Positions 46,565-60,645 of a stretch of DNA of 64,000 nt are shown here, one piece after another. The translations under genes were made by a program, and so were the position numbers. Source of the DNA: Sphingobium sp. 66-54 (lineage in GTDB: Bacteria; Pseudomonadota; Alphaproteobacteria; Sphingomonadales; Sphingomonadaceae); assembly GCA_001899715.1 (NCBI GenBank), contig MKWI01000006.1, positions 611,325 to 675,324 on the forward strand. The letters run 5' to 3'. A model generated the notes under the pieces. The model saw nothing but the letters and a program-made list of their open reading frames with translations, had not been told where the DNA came from and ran no database searches. Within the stretch, counting starts at the first letter, position 1. Every line of letters begins with the position of its first letter.

Positions 46565-48079
46565 ATGCATCTTCACAAAGTCCGCACCTATAAGTCCGCC
46601 GAGTTGCTTGCTCGCGAGGATCAACTCGCCTGGAAGCTGGCGGCGGTGGCGACCGATCCTGTCGCGGTCGAAGCCGAGGTGGTGGAGATGATCGGCAACC
46701 GCATCATCGACAATGCCGCCGTCGCCGCCGCCTCGATCGCGCGGGGGCCGATCCGCTCTGCGCGCGCGCAGGCGCTCGGCCATCGCACCGCCGAGGGCGG
46801 CCGCAACCGGGGGGCACCGCTGTTCGGTCTCACCGCCGATGTGCGGGTCAGCCCGGAATGGGCCGCGTGGGCGAACGGTGTGGCGGTGCGCGAACTGGAT
46901 TTCCACGATACGTTCCTCGCCGCCGAGTATAGCCATCCCGGCGACAATATCCCGCCGATCCTCGCGGTCGCGCAGGCGATGGGGGGGGATGGTGCGGCCC
47001 TGGTGCGTGGCATTGCCACCGGTTACGAGATTCAGGTCGATCTGGTGAAGGGCATCTGCCTGCACGAACACAAGATCGACCATATCGCCCATCTTGGGCC
47101 GAGCGCGGCGGCGGGAATCGGCACCCTGCTGGGGCTGTCGACCGAGGTCACATATCAGGCGATCCAGCAGGCGCTGCACACGACCACCACCACCCGCCAG
47201 TCGCGCAAGGGCGAGATTTCGACGTGGAAGGCGTATGCGCCCGCCTTCGCCGGCAAGATGGCGATCGAAGCGGTCGATCGCGCGATGCGGGGGGAGGGTG
47301 CGCCGTCGCCTGCCTATGAGGGTGAGGACGGCTTTATCGCCTGGCTGCTCTCCGGCCCGGACGATATCTATCAGGTGCCGCTGCCCGAGCCGGGTGAGCC
47401 CAAGCGCGCGATCCTCGATACCTATACCAAGGAATATTCGGCGGAATATCAAAGTCAGGCGCTGATCGACCTCGCCCGGCGGATGGGGCCGAAGATCGGC
47501 GATTTCGACCAGGTTGAGCACATCCTGATCCGGACCAGCCACCACACCCATTATGTGATCGGCACCGGCGCCGGCGACCCGCAGAAGATGGACCCGACGG
47601 CCAGTCGCGAGACGCTGGACCATTCGATCATGTATATCTTCGCGGTCGCGTTGCAGGACGGCGGCTGGCACCATGTGAAGAGCTACGCGCCCGAGCGCGC
47701 GCGGCGACCCGATACGATCGCGCTATGGCACAAGATCGAGACCGCGGAGGACCCGGTCTGGACCGCGCGCTACCATGCCACGGACGCGGACAAGGCGTTC
47801 GGCGGTCAGGTGATCGTCACGATGAAGGACGGGCGCACGATCATCGACGAACTGGGCGTGGCCGATGCCCACCCGGCCGGCGCGCGCCCGTTCAGGCGGC
47901 CCGATTATATCGGCAAGTTCCGTACACTCGCCGAGGGGATCGTTGAGCCCCGCGAGCAGGACCGCTTCCTGGCTCTGGTCGAGCGGCTGCCGTCGCTGAC
48001 CGCCGCCGAGGTGACGCAACTCAACTTCACCGTCCCCGCCGCGCGGCTGGGAGCGGGTGCCCCGGCGGGCATCTTCTGA
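46565..48079 (+). CDS. prpD: 2-Methylcitrate dehydratase PrpD
   Basis: A 504-residue MmgE/PrpD-fold enzyme converting 2-methylcitrate to 2-methyl-cis-aconitate in propionate breakdown. Family blocks are present: [75 protein letters not shown] and [15 protein letters not shown]. The ATG is followed by [10 protein letters not shown]. It opens the prpD-prpC-prpB cluster, an order different from the common prpB-C-D, and no PrpR-type regulator is adjacent. Confidence 0.95.
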   Translation: MHLHKVRTYKSAELLAREDQLAWKLAAVATDPVAVEAEVVEMIGNRIIDNAAVAAASIARGPIRSARAQALGHRTAEGGRNRGAPLFGLTADVRVSPEWAAWANGVAVRELDFHDTFLAAEYSHPGDNIPPILAVAQAMGGDGAALVRGIATGYEIQVDLVKGICLHEHKIDHIAHLGPSAAAGIGTLLGLSTEVTYQAIQQALHTTTTTRQSRKGEISTWKAYAPAFAGKMAIEAVDRAMRGEGAPSPAYEGEDGFIAWLLSGPDDIYQVPLPEPGEPKRAILDTYTKEYSAEYQSQALIDLARRMGPKIGDFDQVEHILIRTSHHTHYVIGTGAGDPQKMDPTASRETLDHSIMYIFAVALQDGGWHHVKSYAPERARRPDTIALWHKIETAEDPVWTARYHATDADKAFGGQVIVTMKDGRTIIDELGVADAHPAGARPFRRPDYIGKFRTLAEGIVEPREQDRFLALVERLPSLTAAEVTQLNFTVPAARLGAGAPAGIF

Positions 48080-48095
48080 GTTTGGAGGAGGACAT

Positions 48096-49247
48096 ATGGC
48101 TGACACAGGCTTCAAGCCCAAGAAGTCGGTTGCGCTGTCGGGTGTCGTTGCCGGGAATACCGCGCTCTGCACGGTTGGGCGCACCGGCAATGACCTGCAC
48201 TATCGCGGCTATGACATTCTCGATCTGGCGGAGACCAGCGAGTTTGAGGAGATCGCTCATCTGCTCGTCCACGGCACGTTGCCGACGGCACCGCAACTGG
48301 CGGCCTATAAGGCGAAGCTGAAGGGGCTGCGCGGTCTGCCGCAGGCGGTCAAGGCGGCGCTGGAGACGATTCCCGCCGCCGCGCATCCCATGGACGTGAT
48401 GCGTTCCGGTATTTCGGCGCTGGGTTGCGTGTTGCCGGAAGTGCATGACCATAACCTCCCCGGCGCGCGCGATATCGCCGACCGGCTGATGGCCTCGCTC
48501 GGCTCGATCCTACTTTACTGGTATCATTTCGCCCATCACGGGCGGCGGATCGAGGTTGAAACCGACGACGACAGCATCGGTGGGCATTTCCTTCATCTGC
48601 TGCACGGCGCCGCGCCGCGTGAGAGCTGGGTGCGGGCGATGCACAGCTCGTTGATTCTCTATGCCGAGCATGAGTTCAACGCCTCGACCTTCACCGCACG
48701 CGTGATCGCCGGCACGGGGTCTGATCTCTATTCCTGCGTTGCCGGGGCAATCGGGGCGCTACGCGGCCCCAAGCACGGTGGTGCCAACGAGGTCGCCTAC
48801 GAAATCCAGAAGCGCTACGCGTCGCCGGATGAGGCGGAGGCCGATATCCGCCGCCGGGTGGAGGCGAAGGAGGTCGTGATCGGCTTCGGCCATCCGGTCT
48901 ATACCGTGTCCGATCCGCGCAACGCCGTCATCAAGCGAGTGGCGCGCACGCTGGCGGAAGAAGCCGGCGCTTTGCACCAGTTCGCCATTGCCGAGCGGAT
49001 CGAGACCGTGATGTGGGATGCCAAGAAGATGTTCCCCAATCTCGACTGGTTCTCCGCCGTCTCCTATAATTTGATGGGGGTGCCGACCGCGATGTTCACG
49101 CCGCTGTTCGTCATCGCGCGCACCTCTGGCTGGGCCGCGCATGTGATCGAGCAGCGCCAGGACAACAAGATCATCCGCCCCTCGGCCCATTATACCGGGC
49201 CGGAGAATCTCGCATTCGTGCCACTCGCCAAGCGTGGCGACGCCTGA
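48096..49247 (+). CDS. prpC: 2-Methylcitrate synthase PrpC
   Basis: A 383-residue citrate-synthase family enzyme condensing propionyl-CoA with oxaloacetate. It opens [20 protein letters not shown] and has [25 protein letters not shown]. Catalytic His is in [12 protein letters not shown], and further blocks are GPKHGGANE and [17 protein letters not shown] precedes the ATG by five bases. The gene follows prpD after 16 bases. The short form and context favour PrpC over housekeeping citrate synthase. Confidence 0.95.
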   Translation: MADTGFKPKKSVALSGVVAGNTALCTVGRTGNDLHYRGYDILDLAETSEFEEIAHLLVHGTLPTAPQLAAYKAKLKGLRGLPQAVKAALETIPAAAHPMDVMRSGISALGCVLPEVHDHNLPGARDIADRLMASLGSILLYWYHFAHHGRRIEVETDDDSIGGHFLHLLHGAAPRESWVRAMHSSLILYAEHEFNASTFTARVIAGTGSDLYSCVAGAIGALRGPKHGGANEVAYEIQKRYASPDEAEADIRRRVEAKEVVIGFGHPVYTVSDPRNAVIKRVARTLAEEAGALHQFAIAERIETVMWDAKKMFPNLDWFSAVSYNLMGVPTAMFTPLFVIARTSGWAAHVIEQRQDNKIIRPSAHYTGPENLAFVPLAKRGDA

Positions 49248-49266
49248 CCGGTCCAAGGAGCCCCGC

Positions 49267-50187
49267 ATGCCCTATCTCGTTGCCGACGATCTGCCGAAGG
49301 AGAGCGCGGGCAAGCGCTTCCGCGCCGCGCTGGCCGGGCCCGGTATCTATCAGTTGCCCGGTGCGCACAACGGACAGGCCGCCATCCAGGCGAAGGCGGC
49401 GGGCTTCAAGGGCCTCTATCTGTCGGGTGCTGCGATGACGGCGTCGATGGGTCTGCCCGATCTTGGCATCATCACCGTTGACGAGGTCGCCTTCTTCATC
49501 CGCCAGATCGTTCGCTCGGCTGGGCTGCCGCTGCTGGTCGACGGCGACACTGGCTATGGCGAGGCGCTTAACGTCATGCACATGGTCCGCACCTTTGAGG
49601 AGGCGGGCGCGGGGGCGGTCCATCTGGAGGACCAGATCCTGCCCAAGAAATGTGGGCATCTGAACGGCAAGAAGCTGGCTGATGCGCACGACATGGCGGC
49701 CAAGGTTGCGGCGGCGAGGAAGGCGGCGCGCGATCTGGTCATCGTCGCGCGCACCGACGCGGCTGGCGTGGAGGGGTTCGAGGCCGCCGTGGCGCGCGCC
49801 AAGCTCTATGTCGAGGCGGGCGCCGACGCGATTTTCCCCGAGGCGCTGAACACGCGCGCCATGTTCGAAAAATTCGCCGAGGCCATGCCGGGCGTGCCGC
49901 TGCTCGCCAACATGACGGAATTCGGCAAGACGCCTTTCTTCACCGCCAGCGAGTTCGAAGCGATGGGCTACAAGATGGTGATCTGGCCGGTCTCGTCCCT
50001 GCGCGTCGCCAACAAGGCCCAGGCCGAGCTCTACGCGGCCATCCGGCGCGACGGCGGCGCCCACAATATGGTGGACCGCATGCAAACCCGCGCCGAACTC
50101 TACGAGACGATCAGGCTACACGATTATGAGGTGCTGGACGCGTCGATCGTCCGGACCATCGTGCCCGGAGCCATGCCGCAGGGGTAA
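49267..50187 (+). CDS. prpB: Methylisocitrate lyase PrpB
   Basis: A 306-residue ICL/PEPM-family lyase splitting 2-methylisocitrate to pyruvate and succinate. It has a GIYQLPGAHNGQAAIQAKAAGF opening and YLSGAAMTASMGLPDLGIIT. DGDTGYGEALNVMHMV precedes AVHLEDQILPKKCGHLNGKK with the catalytic KKCGH motif, and VARTDAAGVEGFEAA follows. AAGGAG is at 49256-49261. It completes the methylcitrate cycle encoded by prpD and prpC. Confidence 0.96.
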   Translation: MPYLVADDLPKESAGKRFRAALAGPGIYQLPGAHNGQAAIQAKAAGFKGLYLSGAAMTASMGLPDLGIITVDEVAFFIRQIVRSAGLPLLVDGDTGYGEALNVMHMVRTFEEAGAGAVHLEDQILPKKCGHLNGKKLADAHDMAAKVAAARKAARDLVIVARTDAAGVEGFEAAVARAKLYVEAGADAIFPEALNTRAMFEKFAEAMPGVPLLANMTEFGKTPFFTASEFEAMGYKMVIWPVSSLRVANKAQAELYAAIRRDGGAHNMVDRMQTRAELYETIRLHDYEVLDASIVRTIVPGAMPQG

Positions 50188-50237
50188 GCGCCGCGCGGTG
50201 AGATGGGTTACTGCCGGTGCCAGCGTGGCGCAACTCC

Positions 50238-52916
<2,679 letters not shown>

Positions 52917-53468
52917 TCAGGCGGCGTTGCGCGCGGCCTTGCCCTGCTCGTAGCGGTCGATCGCCTCCAGCGTGATGCGACGCGCGGCATCGGCGTCACC
53001 CCAGGTGCCGACGCGCACCCACTTCTCGGCCTCCAGATCCTTGTAGTGGGTGAAGAAATGCTCGATCTGGTGGGCGACGATGTCCGGCAGGTCCTCCTTT
53101 TCCATCACGTTGGCGTAATAGGGGAAGGTGGCGTCGTCCGGCACGCAGAGCAGCTTTTCGTCGCCGCCATGCTCGTCCTCAAGATTGAGCACGGCGATGG
53201 GCCGGGCGCGCACCACGCAGCCGGGAATGAAGGGCGAGCGCGCCACGACCAGCGCGTCGAGCGGGTCGCCGTCCGGCGAGAGGGTGTGCGGCACGAACCC
53301 GTAATTGGCCGGGTAGCGCATCGGGGTGTGCAGGATGCGGTCGACGAACAGAGCGCCCGACGCCTTGTCGAATTCATATTTGACCGGCTCGCCTCCGGTC
53401 GGCACCTCGATGACGACGTTGAGGCTTTCCGGCGGGTTGGCGCCGACAGGAATCAGTTCGATGTTCAT
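52917..53468 (-). CDS. ppa: Inorganic pyrophosphatase
   Basis: A 183-residue family I soluble pyrophosphatase. The active-site block VPHTLSPDGDPLDALVVA with its Asp triad, the upstream YEFDKASGALFVDRIL (Lys and Glu ligands) and ANYGFVPHT are all present. EKWVRVGTWGDADAARRI lies near the end. It drives biosynthetic reactions by removing PPi. It is transcribed toward gyrB. Confidence 0.96.
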   Translation of the reverse strand: MNIELIPVGANPPESLNVVIEVPTGGEPVKYEFDKASGALFVDRILHTPMRYPANYGFVPHTLSPDGDPLDALVVARSPFIPGCVVRARPIAVLNLEDEHGGDEKLLCVPDDATFPYYANVMEKEDLPDIVAHQIEHFFTHYKDLEAEKWVRVGTWGDADAARRITLEAIDRYEQGKAARNAA

Positions 53469-53488
53469 GTAATGCTCGCAGCAAGAGG

Positions 53489-55429
53489 TTAACGCTCGCG
53501 AGCCTCCCCCGTCCGCGATGACAGCAGGCGGTCGAGACTCGATTCTTCCTCTCCGGTCTTTTCCAGGCGCGGATACCGGAGACCGCCCGAATAATCGAGC
53601 GTGATCGTGCGATATCTTTTGCCCTGCTTTACAAGCAGTGAAAGCGGGCTGCGGCCGTCGCTCGTCTGGCGGAGCGCCGAGCGGAGGAGGTCCGCCGAAT
53701 ATTCGATGCCGCCCACCGCGACAATATGCGTGCCGATCGTCATGCCCGCCTTGAAGGCCGGACTGTCCCAGACGACCGCCTGGACTACTCCGTCATGGCC
53801 GACGATGAGGCCGGCGCCATAGCTCTGGTCGACCAGCTTGCCCTTCGTCTCGATCGCCTTGGTCGCGCTGTTGGGCGTGTCGCTATAGACGAGGCGGTAG
53901 CCGCCCAGGCGGAAGGGGGCAGTGGTCGCGTCGCGCGTCGGCTGGTCGATCCGCTCGCGCAGGAAACCGGCCCAGTCGTATGGCGCGAGGCTCTCCAGCG
54001 TGTCGATCACGTCCTGTCGGCTATAGGTGAGCACGCCCCAGTCGCCGTCGTTCATGCCGAAGAAGGCTCTGGCGAAATCGTCGAGGCCCTTGGCGCCTTT
54101 GCTCTCGCGGCGCAGGATCGCATCGGCCTCCAGCCAGATCATCATGCCCTCGTTGTAATAATCCTCGGACCGTTGCCAGCTCTGCCATGCCTTGGGGCGG
54201 CGTGCGGCGATGATCGGATCCAGCGTGGTGTCGGCGAGCGGGCGCCAGTCGCGGCCACGCACCGTTTCCAGACGTGCGGCGATCTGGGCGAGGCTGTCCA
54301 GCGCTTCTGCCTTGCTCAGCAGGCCGGCGCGGGCGGCGAGGACATAGCCCCAGAGCTGCGTCTGGCCTTCATAGACCCACAGCAGATCGTCCTGCATCGG
54401 TGTGGTGAAATCCGGAGTCCACAGCAGCTCGGGGCGGCGATATTTGCCGTTCCAGCTATGGGTGAACTCGTGGGCGAGCAGATCGCGGTCGCCGATCGCC
54501 TCGGCCCATTTGGTGAAGTAGCCGGTGCCGACGCCGTTTTCGCTGGAGCGGTGATGCTCGACGCCGATGCCGCCGAGCGTGTCCGAGATAGCGAATAGAA
54601 ACTCGTAGCGATTGAAATGGCGACTCCCGAACAGGGCGACTGCCTCGTCGACCAGCTTGCGGTGCGGGGTTATCTGCTCGGAGGTGGCGAGGATCTGCTC
54701 GGGGCTGTCGGCGAAGATGTTGAGCGCGACATCATGGCCGAGGTCGAGGGTGCGGGTGTAGCGGCCGGCGAAGAGCGGGGAGTCGACCAGCGTATCATAA
54801 TCGGTCTCCTCGTAGGTTATTGAATTTCCATTTTTATCTCCCTTGAGCGCGGTTGCGGCAGTCCACCCTTCCGGCAGGGTCACGCGCGCCTGGATGGGAA
54901 TACGGCGGGTGTAGTAGCCGGCCGGGTAGAGCGACATGCTGTAGAATTGCAGGTTCATCAGCGATTCGGTCATCACCACCCGGCCCTGATTGCCGGCAGT
55001 CGGCGCGAGGAACTGGAAGGAAGCGACGAGCGTGCGCGCGCCCTCCGGCACCGAGAGGTGGAAGGCGTAGACGTTGAGCGGATCGCGCTGCCAGGCGACC
55101 GGCTTGCCGTCCGCTGTGAAGGTCAGCCCCGCCAGCTTCTCAATCTCGCCGCGCGGGGCATGCTTGCCGGGAATCCACTCCGGAAACAGCAGGGTGAGCG
55201 GGCCGCCGCCGACCGGGAACGTCTGCGTCACGCGGATGATGCGGCGCACCGTGTCGGTCGCGTCGATATCGAGCCGGATGAGGCCGGTGGGCCAGGCAAT
55301 GTCACGCGCAGGCGGAATGGCCGAGACGATCGGTTGCGCCTGTGGGGCCGAGCGCGGCGGCTCCTGCGCGGCGACGGGTGCGAGCGGAAAGGCGAGGGCA
55401 AGCAGAACGGCCGGGCAAGCGAGACGCAT
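53489..55429 (-). CDS. M61 family exported aminopeptidase with PDZ domain
   Basis: A 646-residue glycyl-aminopeptidase-like protease. A signal peptide (ACPAVLLALAFPLAPVAAQ) sends it to the periplasm. The N-terminal beta domain is followed by the catalytic HEFTHSWNGKYRR (HExxH) near residue 320 with the distal Glu in LLWVYEGQTQLWG. A PDZ domain spans about 530-620 (GLIVGHDGVVQAVVWDSPAFKAGMTIGTHIVAVGG). The closing segment is Ser/Glu-rich. It ends 20 bases from the ppa start. Family members release N-terminal Gly or Ala from peptides. Confidence 0.9.
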   Translation of the reverse strand: MRLACPAVLLALAFPLAPVAAQEPPRSAPQAQPIVSAIPPARDIAWPTGLIRLDIDATDTVRRIIRVTQTFPVGGGPLTLLFPEWIPGKHAPRGEIEKLAGLTFTADGKPVAWQRDPLNVYAFHLSVPEGARTLVASFQFLAPTAGNQGRVVMTESLMNLQFYSMSLYPAGYYTRRIPIQARVTLPEGWTAATALKGDKNGNSITYEETDYDTLVDSPLFAGRYTRTLDLGHDVALNIFADSPEQILATSEQITPHRKLVDEAVALFGSRHFNRYEFLFAISDTLGGIGVEHHRSSENGVGTGYFTKWAEAIGDRDLLAHEFTHSWNGKYRRPELLWTPDFTTPMQDDLLWVYEGQTQLWGYVLAARAGLLSKAEALDSLAQIAARLETVRGRDWRPLADTTLDPIIAARRPKAWQSWQRSEDYYNEGMMIWLEADAILRRESKGAKGLDDFARAFFGMNDGDWGVLTYSRQDVIDTLESLAPYDWAGFLRERIDQPTRDATTAPFRLGGYRLVYSDTPNSATKAIETKGKLVDQSYGAGLIVGHDGVVQAVVWDSPAFKAGMTIGTHIVAVGGIEYSADLLRSALRQTSDGRSPLSLLVKQGKRYRTITLDYSGGLRYPRLEKTGEEESSLDRLLSSRTGEARER

Positions 55430-55660
55430 CGGGATACTCCGGAGCGGAACCAGACGACCAGCATGGCGAGCGGGATGGGGCCCGTCCAGACCCGGTTGTC
55501 GCCGGCTGGTGCGACGGGGATCGGGCGGCGTGTACCGGTGGAGCGCGGCGCGGAACGACTTGTTGCGGGATCAACAAGGGTTATGATGGCCGGCGACAGG
55601 TGCGAGTCCGCCCCCGAGCAAAGAACGGCGCCCCGCCTGTGCAGGAGTAAGGAGAGGCAC

Positions 55661-56767
55661 ATGCACGTAGGCTTGGCGAGCGGGTTCGCGCATCAGCGCG
55701 GCAAGGATTATCCCGATGTCCAGTTCATCCGCGAGGAGGTGGAAAATCTCGTTCTTGCCGAGGAACTGGGGTTCGATTCGGTGTGGATCACCGAGCACCA
55801 TTTCTCCGATTATTCCATGTCCAACGACCCGCTCCAGCTCCTCACCTATATCGCGGGGCGCACCAGGCGGGTGAAGCTGGGCACGCAGGTCATCATCGTG
55901 CCGTGGCACCAGCCGGTGCGGCTGGCCGAGAAGATCATCAACCTCGATATCCTCTCGAACGGGCGCGCGATCCTGGGCTTCGGCAACGGCCTCGCCCCGC
56001 ACGAATTCCAGGGTCTGGGGATCGACCAGAACACGTCGCGCGAACTTTATGGCGAGATTCTCGATCTGGTGATCCCGGCGATCGAGACCGGCATCATCGA
56101 AGGCGAGGGCAAACACATCAAGCAGCCGCGCCGCGAATTGCGGCCGAACCCGCTGCGCAGCTTCGAGGGGCGCAAATTCTGCGGCTCGCTCTCCGGCACC
56201 TCGATGCACACGGCGGCGCGGCTCGGCTTCGGCAATATGGTGCTGATGCTGCCCCAGCGCGGCAAGGAGACTCCGCCGGACATGTATGCCGAAATCTGGG
56301 CGCAGGAGCGGCCCGGCACCCTGCCGCCGCCGCCGATGGTCAGCGGCAACTATTATATCGACGAGAGCGGCGATTATGCCGAGGAGCAGGGGCGCAAATA
56401 TCTCGCCAACACCATGTATGCGGCGATCCGCAACTACAGCCTCGACAAGCCGGGGCTGTTCTCCGGCATCAAGGGCTACGAATCATACGAGAAGATGGCG
56501 CTGCGGCCCGAGCAGATCGACCCTTATGTCGAGGATTTCGCCAAGGGCGTGGTCGCCGGCACGCCGCAGATGATCCTTGAGCGCATGTGGGAGCTGAAGC
56601 AGATCTACAAGCCGCAGGGCTTTTTCCCGCACGTCTATTTCGGCGGCATGCCGCAGGCGGAGGCGATGAAGAACATCAGGCTCTTTGCCGACAAGGTGCT
56701 GCCGGAGCTGAAAAGCTGGGAGGCGGAGACCTCCATCGACGACAGGTTCCTGGAAGCGGCGGAGTAA
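55661..56767 (+). CDS. LLM class flavin-dependent oxidoreductase
   Basis: A 368-residue luciferase-like TIM-barrel monooxygenase. It opens MHVGLASGFAHQRGKDYPDV and has the family blocks LAEELGFDSVWITEHHFSDY, TRRVKLGTQVIIVPWHQPVRLAEK and ILDILSNGRAILGFGNG-type NLDILSNGRAILGFGNG. Members use FMNH2 or F420H2 and O2 on aldehydes, terpenes or sulfonates; the substrate here is unknown. AAGGAGAGG precedes the ATG by four bases. The neighbouring genes do not form a pathway with it. Confidence 0.88.
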   Translation: MHVGLASGFAHQRGKDYPDVQFIREEVENLVLAEELGFDSVWITEHHFSDYSMSNDPLQLLTYIAGRTRRVKLGTQVIIVPWHQPVRLAEKIINLDILSNGRAILGFGNGLAPHEFQGLGIDQNTSRELYGEILDLVIPAIETGIIEGEGKHIKQPRRELRPNPLRSFEGRKFCGSLSGTSMHTAARLGFGNMVLMLPQRGKETPPDMYAEIWAQERPGTLPPPPMVSGNYYIDESGDYAEEQGRKYLANTMYAAIRNYSLDKPGLFSGIKGYESYEKMALRPEQIDPYVEDFAKGVVAGTPQMILERMWELKQIYKPQGFFPHVYFGGMPQAEAMKNIRLFADKVLPELKSWEAETSIDDRFLEAAE

Positions 56768-56846
56768 GGGCCGGCGCGGCGGAGATTCCGCCCGCGCGCA
56801 ACATGGCGGAGCCGGATTCCTTTAGGCCGCCATCTCTGCCCCACGG

Positions 56847-56887
56847 CGGCAATGTCATGCTGAAACGAGTTCAGCATGACATTGCCG
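56847..56887. repeat. 18-bp inverted repeat (CGGCAATGTCATGCTGAA) with 4-base loop
   Basis: A perfect hairpin between convergent genes: the left arm from 56847 and the right arm to 56887 are complementary over 18 bases. There is no T-tract. It could serve as a bidirectional terminator or be a copy of a dispersed CATGCTGAA-type palindrome. Confidence 0.8.
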
Positions 56888-56901
56888 ATGGATCGCGTGC
56901 T

Positions 56902-57315
56902 TCAGCCCTCACCGCCGGGATAGCGCTGGAACGCAGGCAAGGCATCAATGCCGGTCATCCACGCGATACGCTCGGCGGTCTGGACGTGGATCTGCGGCGG
57001 TAGGGCGGCCGGGTCGTCCAGCGTGGCCGACTGGATATCGACCAGGCCGGGCAGCGTGTGCGGGTTGCGGAAGAACAGGCCGGTGCCGCAGGTGGGGCAG
57101 AAGCTGCGCGTGGCGTTGGCCGATGATTGAAAGCTGTGCGGTTCGCCCGTGAGCATGGTCAGCGCCTGTTCGGGGAAGGCCGACCATGCGACCATGGGGG
57201 CACCAGCCGATTTGCGGCAATCCGTGCAGTGGCACAGCGCGACGTAGGTGGGCGCGCCATCGACGCGGTAGCGCACGGCGCCGCATTGGCAGCCGCCTTC
57301 AAGGGTCTGGCTCAT
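56902..57315 (-). CDS. GFA family zinc protein (formaldehyde-activating-like)
   Basis: A 137-residue protein of the GFA/CENP-V family. Zinc-binding cysteines are visible: C9 and C11 (GGCQCGAVRY), C28, C30 and C33 (CHCTDCRKSAG), and C73 and C76 (FCPTCGTGLFF). Members bind thiol adducts such as S-hydroxymethylglutathione, but most paralogues have no proven activity. The start MSQTLEGG fits the family; longer upstream starts lack support. Confidence 0.9.
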   Translation of the reverse strand: MSQTLEGGCQCGAVRYRVDGAPTYVALCHCTDCRKSAGAPMVAWSAFPEQALTMLTGEPHSFQSSANATRSFCPTCGTGLFFRNPHTLPGLVDIQSATLDDPAALPPQIHVQTAERIAWMTGIDALPAFQRYPGGEG

Positions 57316-57497
57316 TGCCTCGTCTCCCGAATAGCGTAATAATCGGAACATATCAGGAACAATGATTTGTGGCAATGCGTGATCGCGCTGGCAAGGCGCA
57401 TGTGTGTGGCCGCTATGGCGGCTTTCCTGCCGCCTCGTTGCCGGCGCGAGTCGTCGGATATTTCCAACCGCCCGCAAAATGCTCTAGAGGCGCGGCC

Positions 57498-58732
57498 ATG
57501 GCGAAGATCCAGACACCCCGGCCCATTCGCGGCACCCAGGACATGATCGGCGAGACGGCGGACCGCTTCGCGCATGTTGTCGAAACGTTCGAGCGGGTGC
57601 GCAAGCTCTATGGCTTCCGGCGGATCGAACTGCCGGTGTTCGAGGCGACGGCGGTGTTCTCGCGCTCGCTGGGCGAGACGACGGACGTGGTCTCCAAGGA
57701 GATGTACAGCTTCGAGGATCGCGGCGGGGATTCGCTGACGCTGCGGCCGGAGTTCACCGCCGGCATCGCGCGGGCCTATATCACCGAGGGCTGGCAGCAA
57801 TATGCGCCGCTCAAGGTGGCGACGCATGGCCCGTTGTTCCGCTACGAGCGGCCGCAAAAGGGGCGCTATCGCCAGTTCCACCAGATCGACGCCGAGATCA
57901 TCGGTGCGGCCGAGCCGCTGGCGGATGCCGAACTGCTGATCTTCGCGGACCATCTGCTGAAAGAGCTGGGCATATCCGAGGGTGTGACGCTGACGCTCAA
58001 CACGCTCGGCGACGCGGCCAGCCGCGAGGCGTGGCGGGCAGCGCTGGTGGCGCATTTCGATGGGCATCGCGCGGCGCTGAGCGAGGACAGCCTGACGCGG
58101 CTGGAGAAGAATCCGATGCGGATCCTCGACAGCAAGGACCCGCGCGACCAGGCGGTGGTGGCCGATGCGCCGGATATCGACGCCTGCCTCACCGATGAGG
58201 CGCGGGTCTTTTTCGAGCGGGTGACGGATGGGCTCAAGGCCGCGGGCGTGGCGTGGCAGCGCAACGCGCGGCTGGTGCGTGGGCTGGATTATTATCGCCA
58301 CACCGCCTTCGAGTTCATCACCGACCGGCTGGGCGCGCAGGGCACGGTGCTGGGCGGCGGGCGCTATGATGGCCTGATCGAGACGCTCGGCGGCCCGGCG
58401 ACTCCGGCGGTCGGCTGGGCGGCGGGGATCGAGCGGCTGGCGATGCTGTTGGACGAGGCGCCGGCGGCGACGCTGGACGTGGTCATTGCGCTGGAGGACG
58501 ATACGATGCTGGCGCAAGCGCTGACCGGCCTCGCGGCGCTGCGGGGCGCGGGGCTGAGTGCGGACAGCGTCACCAGCGGATCGCCGCGCAAGCGGTTCGA
58601 CAAGGCGGCGAAGATTCCGGCACGGGCCTTGGTCTCGGTCGGATCGCGGGATGGTGGGCTGTACCTCAACATCCACTGCGACGATGTGGCGCTCGCCGGG
58701 AGGATCGACGCGCTGATGCGGGTCGGCGTCTG

Positions 58733-58733
<1 letters not shown>
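57498..58733 (+). CDS. hisS: Histidyl-tRNA synthetase
   Basis: A 411-residue class II synthetase charging tRNA-His. Motif 2 region [15 protein letters not shown] and [19 protein letters not shown], the HisRS-specific [15 protein letters not shown], and motif 3 [13 protein letters not shown] are in order, followed by a C-terminal anticodon-binding domain (about 325-411). Its stop overlaps the prfA ATG (TGATG). Confidence 0.97.
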
Positions 58734-59806
<1,073 letters not shown>

Positions 59807-59808
59807 TC

Positions 59809-60645
59809 TTGGCGGCGGAGCAGGCGCTGGCGGACTGGTTGCGTGAGGCGGCCGGGCGGCTGGCCGGGGCGAGCGAGACGCCGCGGCTGGATGCCGAGCT
59901 GCTGGCGGCGCATGCGCTGGGTCTCAGCCGGGAGGAACTGATCCTCGGGTTTCATCGCTTTGCGGTGCCGGATGAGGCCGAGGCGCTGCTGGCGCGGCGG
60001 CTGGCGCGGGAGCCGGTGGCTTACATCACTGGCACGCGCGACTTCTGGACGCTGAGCCTGCGGGTGACGCCGGCGGTGCTGGTCCCGCGCCCGGACAGCG
60101 AGACGCTGATCGAGGCGGCGATCGAGCATTTTGTGGGCACGCAGGGGCCGGGGCGTATCCTGGATCTCGGTACTGGCTCGGGTGCGCTGCTGCTCGCCGC
60201 GCTGGACGAGTGGCGCGGCGCGACCGGGCTGGGGATCGACCGCTCGGCCGAGGCGCTGGCGGTGGCGTGCGACAATGCGAAGCGCTGCGGCATGGTGGGG
60301 CGGGCGACTTTCCAGATCGGGGATTGGGGAGCCGGTCTCGCCGAGCGCTTCGATCTCATTTTGTGCAACCCGCCCTATATAAGAAGCGATGCGCTGCTGC
60401 CGCGCGACGTGGCGGAGCACGAGCCAGCTGGGGCGCTGTTCGGCGGTGAGGATGGGCTGGACGCCTATCGCACGCTGGCGGAGCAGCTCGGCGGATTGCT
60501 GGCGCCGGGCGGCATCGCGTTATTCGAGATCGGCTTCGATCAGGGCGAGACGGCCGGGGCGTTGTTCCGCTCAGCCGGCTTTCCCGTGGCGCTGCGGCGC
60601 GACCTGGCCGGGCGCGACCGGGCGCTCGTCATCACGCGGCGGTGA
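59809..60645 (+). CDS. prmC: Release factor glutamine methyltransferase PrmC
   Basis: A 278-residue SAM-dependent enzyme that N5-methylates the GGQ glutamine of RF1/RF2. The N-terminal helical domain includes AREPVAYITGTRDFW; motif I is ILDLGTGSGALLLA; the catalytic NPPYI is present at about residue 186. The start appears to be TTG at 59809, two bases past the prfA stop, since no in-frame ATG/GTG occurs before the conserved region. It is in an operon with hisS-prfA. Confidence 0.93.
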   Translation: MAAEQALADWLREAAGRLAGASETPRLDAELLAAHALGLSREELILGFHRFAVPDEAEALLARRLAREPVAYITGTRDFWTLSLRVTPAVLVPRPDSETLIEAAIEHFVGTQGPGRILDLGTGSGALLLAALDEWRGATGLGIDRSAEALAVACDNAKRCGMVGRATFQIGDWGAGLAERFDLILCNPPYIRSDALLPRDVAEHEPAGALFGGEDGLDAYRTLAEQLGGLLAPGGIALFEIGFDQGETAGALFRSAGFPVALRRDLAGRDRALVITRR

